DNA of 64,000 bases. Origin: Candidatus Tokpelaia sp. JSC085 (lineage in GTDB: Bacteria > Pseudomonadota > Alphaproteobacteria > Rhizobiales > Rhizobiaceae). The position numbers were made by a program, and so were the translations under genes. A model generated the notes under the pieces. It saw only the letters and a program-made list of their open reading frames with translations. It searched no databases and had not been told where the DNA came from. The stretch covers positions 430,001-494,000 of the forward strand of contig QENC01000001.1 in the NCBI GenBank assembly GCA_003331005.1, in the 5' to 3' direction. This document shows positions 39,026-49,400 of the stretch, in pieces (position 1 is the stretch's first letter; the number at the start of each line of letters is the position of its first letter).

Positions 39026-40273
39026 ATGACTGATGATAGGCTCACACGAGAACAGCATATCGCTGAAGTTCACTCAAAAATAGGACAAAAAAAACTCATT
39101 ATAATGATGTCCATTCTTATGGCAGTCAATGCCATCGCTATTGACATCACATTACCAGCCATGGAGCAGATGAAGGACAATTTCCATGCTGATGGTCTAA
39201 ACGAACATCAATATATTATTTCCTCTTATCTTATTGGGTTTGGTCTTTCACAGCTTATCTTCGGCCCCATCAGCGACCGGTTTGGGCGTCGTATACCTTT
39301 GATTGCAGGTCTCTTCTTTTATGCTTTTTCGTCCCTGGCATGTGCTTTTGCATCAAGTTTCTGGACCTTGCTTCTTCTCCGGTCTGTTCAAGGCATTGGC
39401 GGAGCTGCAACGCGAGTCATGACCGTTTCCATTATACGTGATCTTTATCATGGCCGCAAGATGGCAGAGGTTCTGTCAATTGTTATGATGATTTTTATGA
39501 TTGTGCCTATTATTGCGCCGGCAACTGGACAGATGATTCTGTTTTTTGGGACATGGCCTCTTGTCTTTACTTTAATGTCAGTAGTTGGATTCTTCCTAGC
39601 TTTTTGGGTTACACTGAAATTGCCGGAGACCGTTTTGGAAAGACGCTTCCTTACCTTCGTGTCGATCGGCGCAGGTTTCAAACAAATTCTCAGGAACCGT
39701 ACTGCATGCTTCTATACACTTGCTTTTTCTGTAGTGCTCGGTGCATTTTTTGGCGCACTTAACACGGCAACCCAGATTTACAATGGCATCTATCATTTGG
39801 GAAATTGGTTCCCGACAGCGTTTGCTACTATTGCCTTATTTCAGGCAGCAGCGTCGTTTTTCAATGCAAAATTTGTTGGGCGCTTTGGCATGCGTAAAAT
39901 GTCACATACCATGTTACTGTGCTTCATCGGAATATCGCTTGTATGGTTTATTTGGTCACTCATAGATATTGTTCCTTTTTTTATATATATGGTTCTCTTT
40001 ACCACTATCATGTTCTCTTTTGGCTCCTTGGGAGCAAACTTTAATGCACTTGCAATGGAGCCGCTAGGAAAGCTTGCAGGAACGGCATCTTCTGTCTTTG
40101 GATTTATGCAAACAACAATTGGCGTCAGCCTGGGCATCATTGTTGGTCAAACATTTAACGGCACTACTATTCCAATAGCAACGAGCTTTGTATCTCTTGG
40201 ACTCATTGCCCTTGTCTTTATTCTAATTGCGGAGAAGGGAAAATTGCTCAGTGCTGAAAATACGCTGACCTGA
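39026..40273 (+). CDS. Bcr/CflA-family multidrug efflux transporter
   Basis: A 415-aa, 12-helix major facilitator protein. It has NAIAIDITLPAMEQM in helix 1, the motif-A loop GPISDRFGRRIP, and RSVQGIGGAATRVM in helix 4, all typical of the Bcr/CflA drug:H+ antiporters. Substrates cannot be predicted. It is 127 bases after grxD on the same strand, probably a separate unit. Confidence 0.85.
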   Translation: MTDDRLTREQHIAEVHSKIGQKKLIIMMSILMAVNAIAIDITLPAMEQMKDNFHADGLNEHQYIISSYLIGFGLSQLIFGPISDRFGRRIPLIAGLFFYAFSSLACAFASSFWTLLLLRSVQGIGGAATRVMTVSIIRDLYHGRKMAEVLSIVMMIFMIVPIIAPATGQMILFFGTWPLVFTLMSVVGFFLAFWVTLKLPETVLERRFLTFVSIGAGFKQILRNRTACFYTLAFSVVLGAFFGALNTATQIYNGIYHLGNWFPTAFATIALFQAAASFFNAKFVGRFGMRKMSHTMLLCFIGISLVWFIWSLIDIVPFFIYMVLFTTIMFSFGSLGANFNALAMEPLGKLAGTASSVFGFMQTTIGVSLGIIVGQTFNGTTIPIATSFVSLGLIALVFILIAEKGKLLSAENTLT

Positions 40274-40739
40274 CCGTAGAAAAGAATCACAGGAACGATC
40301 ACAACCGCAAAGATGTCTTGATTGAAGAAGAATCTTTTCTCATGTGATGAGATCAACTGCATGCTGCTGCGTCCCCATGTGCATGTTGCATCATCATGAC
40401 TGTCTCAAGATTTAAGAATATAAGAAAGAGTGAAATTCAGATGATTTTTTATCTTCTTTAAAAGAGATTAGAGATTGCCATCAAAAAGCACGTTGAAAAA
40501 GTCTTTTCTTTAGTAGAAAATCTAAAAAAGATTCCTCGCCCTGCCCTAAAAAAGGGACTCTACAATATCGGATATCAACTTCTTCGCAAGACTTTTACTC
40601 ACTCATTAAAGACGACCATCATAAAGTTCGTCAGTCTGACAATTACACAAAAAAAGTCATGTGATAATCTAGAATAGAGATGACAGTTTTTTAAACGCGT
40701 GACCTAATAATAATCATCAAGGCATTGATATAATTCATA
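40274..40739. other. Gap between the Bcr-type transporter and rpsD, with a start-less open frame
   Basis: About 465 bases. On the plus strand, 40462-40677 is open for about 70 codons. It encodes a basic peptide with KKHVEKVFSLVENLKKIPRP, but there is no ATG, GTG or TTG in it and a stop just before. It may be chance or the decayed end of an old gene; no family is recognised. AGAAAAGA/TCTTTTCT inverted copies lie near 40277 and 40333. Confidence 0.3.
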
Positions 40740-40765
40740 CAATGAATGCCGAACATCATTCATTG
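40740..40765. repeat. Perfect 9-bp hairpin just after rpsD
   Basis: CAATGAATG and CATTCATTG form a perfect stem with an 8-base loop, 3 bases past the rpsD stop on the minus strand. The following sequence has no T-run. It could stabilise the mRNA end or act as an imperfect terminator. Confidence 0.45.
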
Positions 40766-40768
40766 GAA

Positions 40769-41386
40769 TCAACGTGAATAAAATTCGACAACAAGACTAG
40801 GTTCCATCTGTATAGCATATGGAATCTCTGAGAGTGAGGGAATGCGTATATAAGTTGCTTGCATTTTACTGTGGTCAATTCCAATATAATCCGGGACATC
40901 ACGTTCAGTGAGTTCTCTTGCTTCAAGCACCATTACTAATTGTTTTGATTTTTCACGGACTTCAATCACGTCACCCGGCTTACAAAGATAAGACTGAATA
41001 TTTGTCCGATGATCATTCACGTTAACGTGACCATGATTGACAAACTGACGTGCAGCAAAAATCGTCGGTACAAACTTGGCACGGTAAACAATCGCATCAA
41101 GACGGCTTTCAAGAAGACCAATCAGATTTTCACTGGTATCCCCACAGCGACGGGCTGCTTCTTTATAAGTTCTATAGAACTGCTTTTCTGAAAGATCTCC
41201 ATAGAATCCCTTCAGTTTTTGCTTGGCACGCAGCTGTATACCAAAGTCAGAAAGCTTGCTCTTACGGCGTTGGCCATGCTGACCGGGACTATAGTCACGA
41301 CGGTTGACAGGAGATTTTGCTCGTCCCCAGATATTTTCTCCCATACGGCGGTCAATTTTATATTTCGCGGATTCGCGCTTGCTCAT
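40769..41386 (-). CDS. rpsD: 30S ribosomal protein S4
   Basis: S4 binds 16S rRNA early in small-subunit assembly. The 205-aa protein starts [21 protein letters not shown], has [16 protein letters not shown], the S4 RNA-binding domain [14 protein letters not shown] with [14 protein letters not shown], and ends VVEFYSR. The ATG is at 41386. It stands alone, 160 bases from murI, and could be autoregulated through its leader, though I see no clear structure for that. Confidence 0.97.
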   Translation of the reverse strand: MSKRESAKYKIDRRMGENIWGRAKSPVNRRDYSPGQHGQRRKSKLSDFGIQLRAKQKLKGFYGDLSEKQFYRTYKEAARRCGDTSENLIGLLESRLDAIVYRAKFVPTIFAARQFVNHGHVNVNDHRTNIQSYLCKPGDVIEVREKSKQLVMVLEARELTERDVPDYIGIDHSKMQATYIRIPSLSEIPYAIQMEPSLVVEFYSR

Positions 41387-41546
41387 CGCATTTCCTCATT
41401 CAAAAAATAAAGCCGGAGAAAACCAGTCTCCTTTCAGGAAACGCGCCCTCCTCTGCCTTACAAAGGCTGACAGGATACCTGCTGTTCTCAAAACAAAATA
41501 TCCATGGGACACGTCTGTTCGTCCACACAGCAGCCAGAGGCGACTC

Positions 41547-42377
41547 TTAGGTGTTTATCCGTGCAAAGTCAAGAAAATCAGGAAGACTATTACATTTAAG
41601 ACCAAAGGCATGAAACAAACGCCTTGTAGCACAATCTATCTGTCCCGATATAAAAAAAGCAATATCTTCATCTGATCCGCTATCATTCTCACAGGGAGGT
41701 AAAAGAGAGTGGATACGATGTGCAATTGCTGCTGATGGCTCAAGCCAATCAACCGGCCATGGGGCAAATTTTCTAAAGAGGGTTATTAGAAATGGATAAT
41801 GTGTACATGCCAATACGATGATGTCCGTGTACTTTCCATTCTGCTCAATGAAACAAGGCAAAATTTCTGCACATATGATCTTAGAATCAACCGCCTCTCC
41901 CCGCAAATAAGCTTCTGCAACAATGGACAGCTTGCCACTCCCTACTAAACTGAATAAACATCGCCCGGCATGGGCAGCGATAAGAGAATGCGTACAAGCG
42001 CGCCGGATAGTGCCAAATGTTGCTAAGACGGAAACAAGTCCACTTCTGCTACGTTCTGCGGCGGGCTTTATAGCTGGAACCGTACCAACGAAATTGTAAT
42101 CAGGAAAAGCTGCACGTAGCTCATCTAGTGCCAATGTCGACGCGGTATTGCACGCTATAACACATAAAAGAGGATTATATTTTTTCAGAAGACGAGAAAA
42201 CAGGTCAGATAGGCGCTGACGTAAGGCCTCCCCTTTCCATAAGCCATAAGGGAAAGCGGCATCATCAACAATATAAATAAAGCGGCGTTTAGGTATGATG
42301 ATCCGTGCTTCACGGAATATGGTTAAGCCGCCAATGCCACTATCAAAAAAGAGAACAGGCCGAGAATTATTGATCAC
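41547..42377 (-). CDS. murI: Glutamate racemase
   Basis: MurI makes D-glutamate for peptidoglycan. The 276-aa protein has FFDSGIGGLTIF at the N-terminus and the two catalytic cysteines in VIACNTASTLAL and VLACTHYPFL. The ATG at 42377 lies inside the end of the trmJ gene, an 11-base overlap that suggests coupled translation. Confidence 0.94.
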   Translation of the reverse strand: MINNSRPVLFFDSGIGGLTIFREARIIIPKRRFIYIVDDAAFPYGLWKGEALRQRLSDLFSRLLKKYNPLLCVIACNTASTLALDELRAAFPDYNFVGTVPAIKPAAERSRSGLVSVLATFGTIRRACTHSLIAAHAGRCLFSLVGSGKLSIVAEAYLRGEAVDSKIICAEILPCFIEQNGKYTDIIVLACTHYPFLITLFRKFAPWPVDWLEPSAAIAHRIHSLLPPCENDSGSDEDIAFFISGQIDCATRRLFHAFGLKCNSLPDFLDFARINT

Positions 42378-43197
42378 TTTGATATTTCCCCATCATTCCT
42401 TTTCTTTCAGGTGCATCTGAACCGTGCTGTCTTTGGAAAGAAAATCGGTCAAGAGATGAGATAACACCTCGTAAAAGTCTTATCTCAGCATTGCTAAAGC
42501 CTGCACGCGTTAGCACAGCGCGCAGGTTAGTGATCATAGTTTCTTTGCGTTCCGGTGGTCGGAAATAACCGCGTACGTCAAGCCTTGCTTCGATCCAAGA
42601 AAAAAAGCCGTGTAGAATGTCCTTGTCAGCCCGTGCCACGGAGGGGCTGCGGAAACAAGTTTGTGTTTCTTTTTCCAAGCTGGATTTCATCCATTCATAA
42701 GACATTAAAAGCACAGCTTGTGCAATATTAAGAGAGGTAGTAAATGCAGTACTAACGGGAAATGTTATAATTCCATCGGCCAGGCTGATTTCATCATTCG
42801 AAAGCCCAAAGCACTCTCGCCCAAAGAGAATGCCAGTTTTTTCCTTATTCTGCGCACACAAGCGCAAGGTATAGGCTGCTTCAGCCGCACTTGATACAGG
42901 CTTAAACCCATGTCTCGCTCTTGCCGTTGTCGCTAACACATAATTAAGATCAGACACAGCATGATGTAAAGTCTTGAAAACAACAGTACTCTTAATAACA
43001 TGGCCTGCTCGCCTTGCTGTAGCATTGGCTTTTTTACAAGGAAATTTTGCACGTGGATTCACCAACCGCAATTCTGTTAAACCAAAATTTGCCATAGCGC
43101 GGGCAACCATACCAATATTTTCAGGTAACTGCGGCTCAATCAAAATAATCACGGGATCCTTTATAGTCGGAGTGCGCTGTTTAGCCGTTTCTACCAT
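42367..43197 (-). CDS. trmJ: TrmJ-type SPOUT tRNA/rRNA methyltransferase
   Basis: A 276-aa SPOUT-fold methyltransferase. It has VIILIEPQLPENIGMVARAM and NFGLTELRLVNPR at the N-terminus and the SAM-binding knot residues GILFGRECFGLSNDE and FPVSTAFTTSLNIAQAVLLM. TrmJ methylates the ribose at tRNA position 32; the C-terminal helical domain here fits that subgroup, though other SpoU enzymes are similar. It overlaps murI by 11 bases. Confidence 0.88.
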   Translation of the reverse strand: MVETAKQRTPTIKDPVIILIEPQLPENIGMVARAMANFGLTELRLVNPRAKFPCKKANATARRAGHVIKSTVVFKTLHHAVSDLNYVLATTARARHGFKPVSSAAEAAYTLRLCAQNKEKTGILFGRECFGLSNDEISLADGIITFPVSTAFTTSLNIAQAVLLMSYEWMKSSLEKETQTCFRSPSVARADKDILHGFFSWIEARLDVRGYFRPPERKETMITNLRAVLTRAGFSNAEIRLLRGVISSLDRFSFQRQHGSDAPERKGMMGKYQSDQ

Positions 43198-43818
43198 CGT
43201 AAAAATCCCTAGGATTCACCTCTTTAAGAAGATCAGGATAGACTCTAATCTCGCTTACTTCATTTATATGTCTTTAAAAAGCATCATAGATAGTGGCACT
43301 GGAATAATAATTGTACCATCACTATGTATGATTGGATACATGCAGTTCAAAGTTTCACTAATATTGGTGCTAGAATTTCTCTGTGAGCTTTATATTGATC
43401 GTCGCACGCGGTCAATGATTGGGATCAGAAGCTTGATGATTCAAGCACATGCACATGGCCATAAAAACGCGCAAGAAATAGGGGGAGGAAAAGATGCTTT
43501 GCATTCTATTACGAAATTTGCAATATCATGACAGTTATAAAAATAGGGAAAGAACAGAGTATTTTTACCTGCTTTAAGGTATCTGATTAGAGGTAGAGGA
43601 GCAGATCAGTAGAGTCGAGAAAAATTTTGTTTCAAGCGCTCATCTCTCCAAATAACGATTGTGATCAATTATGTTATTTGCTGGAACTTGAATCTCTTTT
43701 ACAAATGGGTGGACTAACTAACTCTACTAGAGAGTCAGATGATTGAGTATTGTGTAGCCCCTCTACCGGGGTCGTCTTATATGTAGAGTAGAAGTACTAT
43801 ACCAATAGTGGATATCTG
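43198..43818. other. 620-bp gap before map with several inverted repeats
   Basis: No confident gene. Between 43631 and 43771 on the plus strand lie nested stems TTCAAG/CTTGAA (43631-43692), CAAATAAC/GTTATTTG (43649-43680) and an inner ATTG/CAAT. ACTCT/AGAGT (43721-43735) and CCCC/GGGG (43758-43771) follow. A 27-codon frame at 43494-43577 has a strong GGAGG but no recognisable product. The region may encode a small structured RNA or a leader for map. Confidence 0.35.
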
Positions 43819-44649
43819 ATGGTATCATACATACCTTATAAAAAGGCGCCTTTGAAATATACAGGACAGATCCGTCTGTTTGATAAGCAGGCATTTGTAG
43901 GAATGCGCAAGGCCTGTAATCTGGCCGCACACTGTCTTGATGAGCTGACAAATATTGTAAAACCTGGTATTACAACAACCGAAATTGATCGTTTTGTGTT
44001 CTCTTTCGGCGCTGATCATGGTGCATTACCGGCTGATCTTAATTACCGTGGTTATATGCACTCCTGCTGTACTTCTATCAATCATGTAGTTTGTCATGGT
44101 ATCCCAGACGCGAGAATCTTGCGTGATGGCGATATCATCAATATCGATGTCACGTATATTCTTGATGGTTGGCATGCTGATACAAGCCGTATGTATCCGG
44201 TTGGCAAGATTAAGCGTGCAGCTGCGCGACTGATGGAGGTCACCCATAAATGCCTGATGTCTGGTATCGCTGCTGTCAGACCAGGGGTACGTACTGGAGC
44301 AATCGGTGCAGCAATTCAGCATTCTGCAGAGGAAGAACGCTGCTCTGTTGTGCGGGATTTTTGCGGACATGGTGTCGGACAGATTTTCCATGATGCTCCT
44401 AATATTCTTCATTATGGCAGCCCAGATGATGGAGTGCAATTATATGAAGGCATGATTTTCACTATTGAACCTATGATTAATCTTGGAAAGCCAGGTGTGA
44501 AAATTCTGAATGATGGTTGGACTGCTGTCACACGAGATCGCTCACTCAGCGCGCAATACGAACACACTCTCGGTGTAACAGCAACAGGCTGTGAAATTTT
44601 TACTCTTTCCCCAAAAGATCTTTTTTTTCTGCATAGTGTTCCAAGATAA
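43819..44649 (+). CDS. map: Methionine aminopeptidase, type I
   Basis: Map removes the initiator methionine from new proteins. The 276-aa enzyme has the five metal ligands in the expected motifs: Asp in NIDVTYILDGWHADTSRM (two Asp), His in CGHGVGQIFHD, Glu in FTIEPMINLG and Glu in YEHTLGVT. HGIPDARIL carries the conserved substrate His. The ATG at 43819 has a poor Shine-Dalgarno. Confidence 0.95.
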   Translation: MVSYIPYKKAPLKYTGQIRLFDKQAFVGMRKACNLAAHCLDELTNIVKPGITTTEIDRFVFSFGADHGALPADLNYRGYMHSCCTSINHVVCHGIPDARILRDGDIINIDVTYILDGWHADTSRMYPVGKIKRAAARLMEVTHKCLMSGIAAVRPGVRTGAIGAAIQHSAEEERCSVVRDFCGHGVGQIFHDAPNILHYGSPDDGVQLYEGMIFTIEPMINLGKPGVKILNDGWTAVTRDRSLSAQYEHTLGVTATGCEIFTLSPKDLFFLHSVPR

Positions 44650-44730
44650 TCCATATTGCTATTGTATTGTGAAGTGTATAATTTTTTGGTGATGCTCCGA
44701 ATAAAATAATATGATATGAGATGTGAATGA

Positions 44731-45714
44731 ATGTTGAGTTCCTTGTTTTTTTCTGGGCGCCGGCCATTTTCTTCCCTTTCTGAACAGGAAATACTGGCTC
44801 TTGCCATCTCCTCAGAAGAGGATGATGAAAGAATTTACCTCAATTATGCGGAGGGTCTACGAGAAAACTTTCCAGATACAGCTACAATCTTTGAAAAGAT
44901 GGCTGGAGAAGAGAGTCAACATCGTCAACGCTTAATTGCAATATTCAGAAACCGTTTTGGGGAACATATCCCCCTCATACGCCGTGAACATGTCCGTGGT
45001 TTTTATGAACGCAAGCCTGATTGGTTAATGCGTCCGCTAGGAATTGATCGTGTTCGTCAGGCAGTTTTCCAGATGGAAGAACAAACTGCTAACTTTTACC
45101 ATACTGCGGCGAAATCTGCTACGGATGCCGAAACTCGGAAACTTCTAGGCGACCTTGCCATGGAGGAAGAAAAACACGAATATATTGCTGATGTATTGGA
45201 AAAAAAATATGCGCCCGGAAATGTGCAGGAAAAAGAGCGTGAACGTGAACGTAAGCAAAACTTGCTAACCTGGATTCAACCTGGTCTTGCCGGTCTCATG
45301 GATGGTTCGGTTTCAACTCTTGCTCCTATTTTTGCAGCAGCCTTTGCAACCAGTGACACCAGAAAAACTTTTCTTATTGGTCTTTCCGCATCGCTTGGAG
45401 CTGGGATGTCTATGGGTTTGACTGAGGCGTTTCATGATGACGGTAAACTTTCTGGCCGTGGCTCTTCCACCAAGCGTGGCATCGCTAATGGTCTCATGAC
45501 AACGATAGGTGGCATTGGTCACACCTTGCCCTATCTTATTCCGGATTTTAACATAGCAACAACCATTTCCTGTATCGTTGTTGCCATAGAACTGTGGTCA
45601 ATTGCTTTTATCCAAAACCGGTATATGGATACGCCGTTTTTCCGTGCAGCTCTTCAAATTGTGCTGGGTGGTGTTTTAGTTTTTACCATCGGCATTCTGG
45701 TCGGTCATTTCTGA
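44731..45714 (+). CDS. mbfA: Membrane-bound ferritin iron exporter MbfA (ferritin-VIT1 fusion)
   Basis: A 327-aa fusion of an N-terminal ferritin-like four-helix domain (about residues 15-165) and a C-terminal VIT1-type membrane domain (about 175-327, 4-5 helices). The ferritin part keeps Glu/His metal ligands in ISSEEDDERIYLNYA, MAGEESQHRQRLI, MEEQTANFYH and AMEEEKHEY. Homologues in Bradyrhizobium and Agrobacterium export iron and are repressed by Irr under low iron. I see no clear Irr box in the 80 bases upstream, so regulation is open. dut follows 34 bases later. Confidence 0.88.
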   Translation: MLSSLFFSGRRPFSSLSEQEILALAISSEEDDERIYLNYAEGLRENFPDTATIFEKMAGEESQHRQRLIAIFRNRFGEHIPLIRREHVRGFYERKPDWLMRPLGIDRVRQAVFQMEEQTANFYHTAAKSATDAETRKLLGDLAMEEEKHEYIADVLEKKYAPGNVQEKERERERKQNLLTWIQPGLAGLMDGSVSTLAPIFAAAFATSDTRKTFLIGLSASLGAGMSMGLTEAFHDDGKLSGRGSSTKRGIANGLMTTIGGIGHTLPYLIPDFNIATTISCIVVAIELWSIAFIQNRYMDTPFFRAALQIVLGGVLVFTIGILVGHF

Positions 45715-45748
45715 TAAATCTAAAAAGAAATAAAATGGAGTGATTCAT

Positions 45749-46219
45749 ATGTCTGTTTTGCAGCATACTTGCCCCGTGATCAGGCTTTCCCACGCCGCTG
45801 ATCTTGAGCTACCCCGTTATGAGACGATTGGATCTGCAGGTATTGATTTGCGGGCCGCTGTATCAGAATCGTCACCGATTACTCTTCTACCGGGAAAGCG
45901 TTCCCTGATTCCGACAGGACTGATTTTTGAGTTACCTTTTGGCTTGGAAGCCCAAATAAGACCGCGCTCTGGCCTTGCTTGCAATCATGGTATTACCTGT
46001 CTGAATACCCCTGGAACCATTGACAGTGATTACCGTGGGGAAGTCATGGTTTTACTGATAAATCTCGGTGAAGAAAGATTTTGCATTGTACGGGGAATGA
46101 GGATAGCACAAGTGGTGATCGCCCCTGTTTTGCAGATCAAGATAGTTGAAGGTCAAGCTGCAAATGTGTCAGAAACGGCGCGGGCAGAAGGTGGCTTTGG
46201 TTCAACAGGGCTGCATTGA
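45749..46219 (+). CDS. dut: Deoxyuridine 5'-triphosphate nucleotidohydrolase
   Basis: Dut hydrolyses dUTP to dUMP, keeping uracil out of DNA. The 156-aa trimeric dUTPase has all five motifs: [38 protein letters not shown] and [10 protein letters not shown]. The ATG at 45749 has GGAG 8 bases upstream; the GTG at 45740 is less likely. In relatives dut often follows coaBC; here it follows mbfA. Confidence 0.96.
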   Translation: MSVLQHTCPVIRLSHAADLELPRYETIGSAGIDLRAAVSESSPITLLPGKRSLIPTGLIFELPFGLEAQIRPRSGLACNHGITCLNTPGTIDSDYRGEVMVLLINLGEERFCIVRGMRIAQVVIAPVLQIKIVEGQAANVSETARAEGGFGSTGLH

Positions 46220-46419
46220 GCAACACTTGCAGATAGCTTCAATTAAGAGATGCACATTTCTTTTGACGTGCACTAGGACTTGTGATCCCAAAACTTAGGA
46301 TTTTCACGCAGCTTGCTATGAGAGTGACTAGCACACGCTCTTCTTCTTTGAAGTTGCTGACAAGTTCAAGTTGAGTCCCAATCTCAGTATATCAAGTGAC
46401 CTCTTGCACTCTTTCTCAT

Positions 46420-46444
46420 CCATCAACACGAGACTGCTTGATGG
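46420..46444. repeat. Inverted repeat just after the tamB stop
   Basis: CCATCAA and TTGATGG pair as a 7-bp stem around an 11-base loop, 4 bases past the tamB stop on the minus strand. No T-run follows. It resembles the hairpins after rpsD and midA. Confidence 0.35.
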
Positions 46445-46448
46445 CTAA

Positions 46449-49400
46449 TTAATAATCTTTCTCATAAAAGAGACCAGCATTTGAATTGGAATCTGATCCA
46501 ACAGCAACCTTTCCTTTAAGATGACGATTAATATCTATATTCACAGTTCCTCTGGAGACTCCTCCTGTCACTGTTTCTATGCCAAGATAAAAGTTTTTAT
46601 TAATATAACGTCCAGCCTCAAAACCTGTATTTCCCAGCGCATCGGTAACAAAATCTAGCTTGTCAAGGCCAATGCCTGAACGCAAACTACTCAGGATCGA
46701 TTTATCCTGTATGCCAGCAAGTTCTGCTGTTGTATCCACCAGTTGGACAACCTGAAATGGTGATAATTCTCTGATAGGACGTTTGAAAATTAAACGAGAC
46801 AGGATCTCATCCTGTGGCAATGCCGGTTGCGATGTGAAAGTCATATTGAGATTCTGTGGCATACCGCTAACTTTTACTGTGATTGTAATATCATCACTGT
46901 TTGCAACAGCAATAAAATCAAGCTCTGGATTCAGATTACCCGTCATTGTTACCTGCCCCTCCCGGAAATTTAGATGCTGTGCCAAAATTTCAATGCGGCC
47001 ACGGACCATATTCAATCTGCCAATAGGATGAAGATCCATGACTGGTCCTACAAGATGTAAGTGTCCATGTAATTCAACATTTAACCCATGTCCGTGCACA
47101 AAAATTTGGCTGGGCGCATCAAGATGCAAGTCAAATTTTGGCCCACGAATATGGGAGACTGTGGTGGATGTGTTGATCTGTGAGGATTCCGCATGTGCCC
47201 GCTTAAGAGTCTTCACAATTGGGACTGTCAGATGTCTATGCTGGACATTGATAGGGACTGCATGGCCAGAATGGCCAGGTATATTAATATCAGCCTTCTC
47301 AATCAAGAGATTCCCAGAAATTACTGGATCGCGCATCAAAGCACCAATCATAGTCATTTTTCCATGAGCAATAGCAATCAACGTCTTGCCATCATTATAA
47401 CGTGTATGATTGAGATTGAGCGTCAGACTAGCAGGAAACCCTTGCATAAAATTGGTTGAAATTTGTCCTGCAATGCTTAAAGAACCGCCACTTACAGACA
47501 CTGCAGATGCAGTTTCAAGAACAAGCCTATCACCATGAAATTTTCCGGCAATCGTGATTGCATTCAAGCGCACATTGAGATCGGGATCAATCAATTGACC
47601 GTTTGCAACGACAACTGTACCATCTAGAGATGGTTCCTTTAAACTGCCACTCACTGTTGTATTTACTATCAATAAACCAGAAAGTTGCGAGCCTCGCTCA
47701 GAAAGAAAGTGATGAGCCAAAGATAATGGTAGCGATCCATCAATCCTGAAATCCAATCCAGAACCTGAAAGTGGCAAACGCCCAGATAACTTTATGTTTA
47801 AGGTCCTATCCCCTTTTAGATACAATCGTTCAAAATGCAAAATATCATCATTATAAAAGCCTTTGGCAGAAAGGTGAACCGGAGACTGACTGTGATCAGT
47901 TAACCATTTTGACGTCAGATCTTTCCCCTCAATAGAAAACTTTATGACCGGATTGGTGAATATGCCTGAAATATGTGCTGCAGCAGTCACACTGCCCTTG
48001 AGATCTGGATATTTTACAATAGAATTTAGTGCTGAAAATGGTGCATCCTTCAGCATGATATCAAAATCAATCTTTCTTTGTGCGATAAAAACACGTCCTT
48101 GTGTGTTAATAGTCAGCCCACTACCGAAGAATTGAGCATTCAGACTCAGAATCTGGCGCGTTGTCTTGCCATAGGCCTTGCAGTTAAACGCTGGCACGCC
48201 TTTTTTCCTTAAGATGTCAGCAGTCATTCCACTGACACTGATATCAAAATCAATGGAGGGATTAGTCCGGTCACCAGTGACAACGGCTGTTCCTTTGACG
48301 ATGCCTGCCATCTTGATATCTGGCCATATCAGATTAGCAACAGAAAGGGGTATGTTCTTCATATCAACGAAAAGATTTATTGTATCCGCGATTTTCCCGC
48401 GAATGGTAAATGAACCATTCCCGACATGCACCGTCAAATCGGACATGGTGAGACCTCCGTCTTTTTGAAAGGATATTTTCGAAGAATGCAACAAAGCCAG
48501 ATTAGCATCATGGGTATATAACCCTGCATGATCAAGCAGCAATCGCCAACCTCCATCCTCAAGTGATGAAAATGTGCCGGCAATCATTATGGTATTTTTA
48601 TTTTTTAATCCAGCTTCAGCAGTAAAGTATAAACCCCGTTCTTGTATTTTGCTTAAAACGCGGATACGCATGAGTTCATATCCTGCTATCTGAATAGCAG
48701 AACCGTTCAACATACCATCAGCTTTTGGGACACCGAAGAGATCGCACAATACAGCCTGCATCTTGAATGTAGCAATATGGATCCCGCTGATATCAAGCTG
48801 ATGAACAGCCGCATTAATCATAGCGTTCTGTCTATCTGACTTGGCATCCAAGATAATATCAGCATAAGCTGCACCCTTACCTGCCATAAAAAAAAGAGCA
48901 GACAGCGTGGAAATATCTGCCGCATCAAGGTGCAGATTCCCATGAATCAGGCCATCTCTTCCTCTTGCAACATTACCACTAAGCTCTGCCTGTCCTATTA
49001 CTACATTAATGTTCTCCAGAATTGTTTTATCACCATCAAGACGGAATGCCGTAGAAAGCATCAGCTTCTCTTCACCGAAAAACCCGCTACTGTTCACCAT
49101 CCCACTGATATGGCGAGTTTCCAGAGATGCTCGATTCAGGACACCATTGAACGAAATAACAATATCAGAAAGTTTCCGCCCCCACCATATTCCGTCTGTG
49201 ACAGAACCAGATAGACCTATTTCAATAAAACCCCTCTTGCCGCGTGCAGTGCCTTTCAGTACAAACGGACCTTGTATCCTTGGGTCAATAAAGGCCATAT
49301 TAGGTAGGAAAAGACCGACATTGATATCTGTGAATTCATCTGCAATATGACCATCAATCGTTATTTGAACCTCCTTGCTACTAATCTTTAAGGCATGGGC

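Noticed and set aside
42974-43531. A 185-codon plus-strand open frame overlapping trmJ and running into the gap
   Set aside because: Its first part is the antisense shadow of trmJ, and the rest has no family motif and no good start inside the gap.
44650-44730. Irr or iron-control box before mbfA
   Set aside because: No convincing inverted TTTAGAA-type element is present in the 80 bases upstream.
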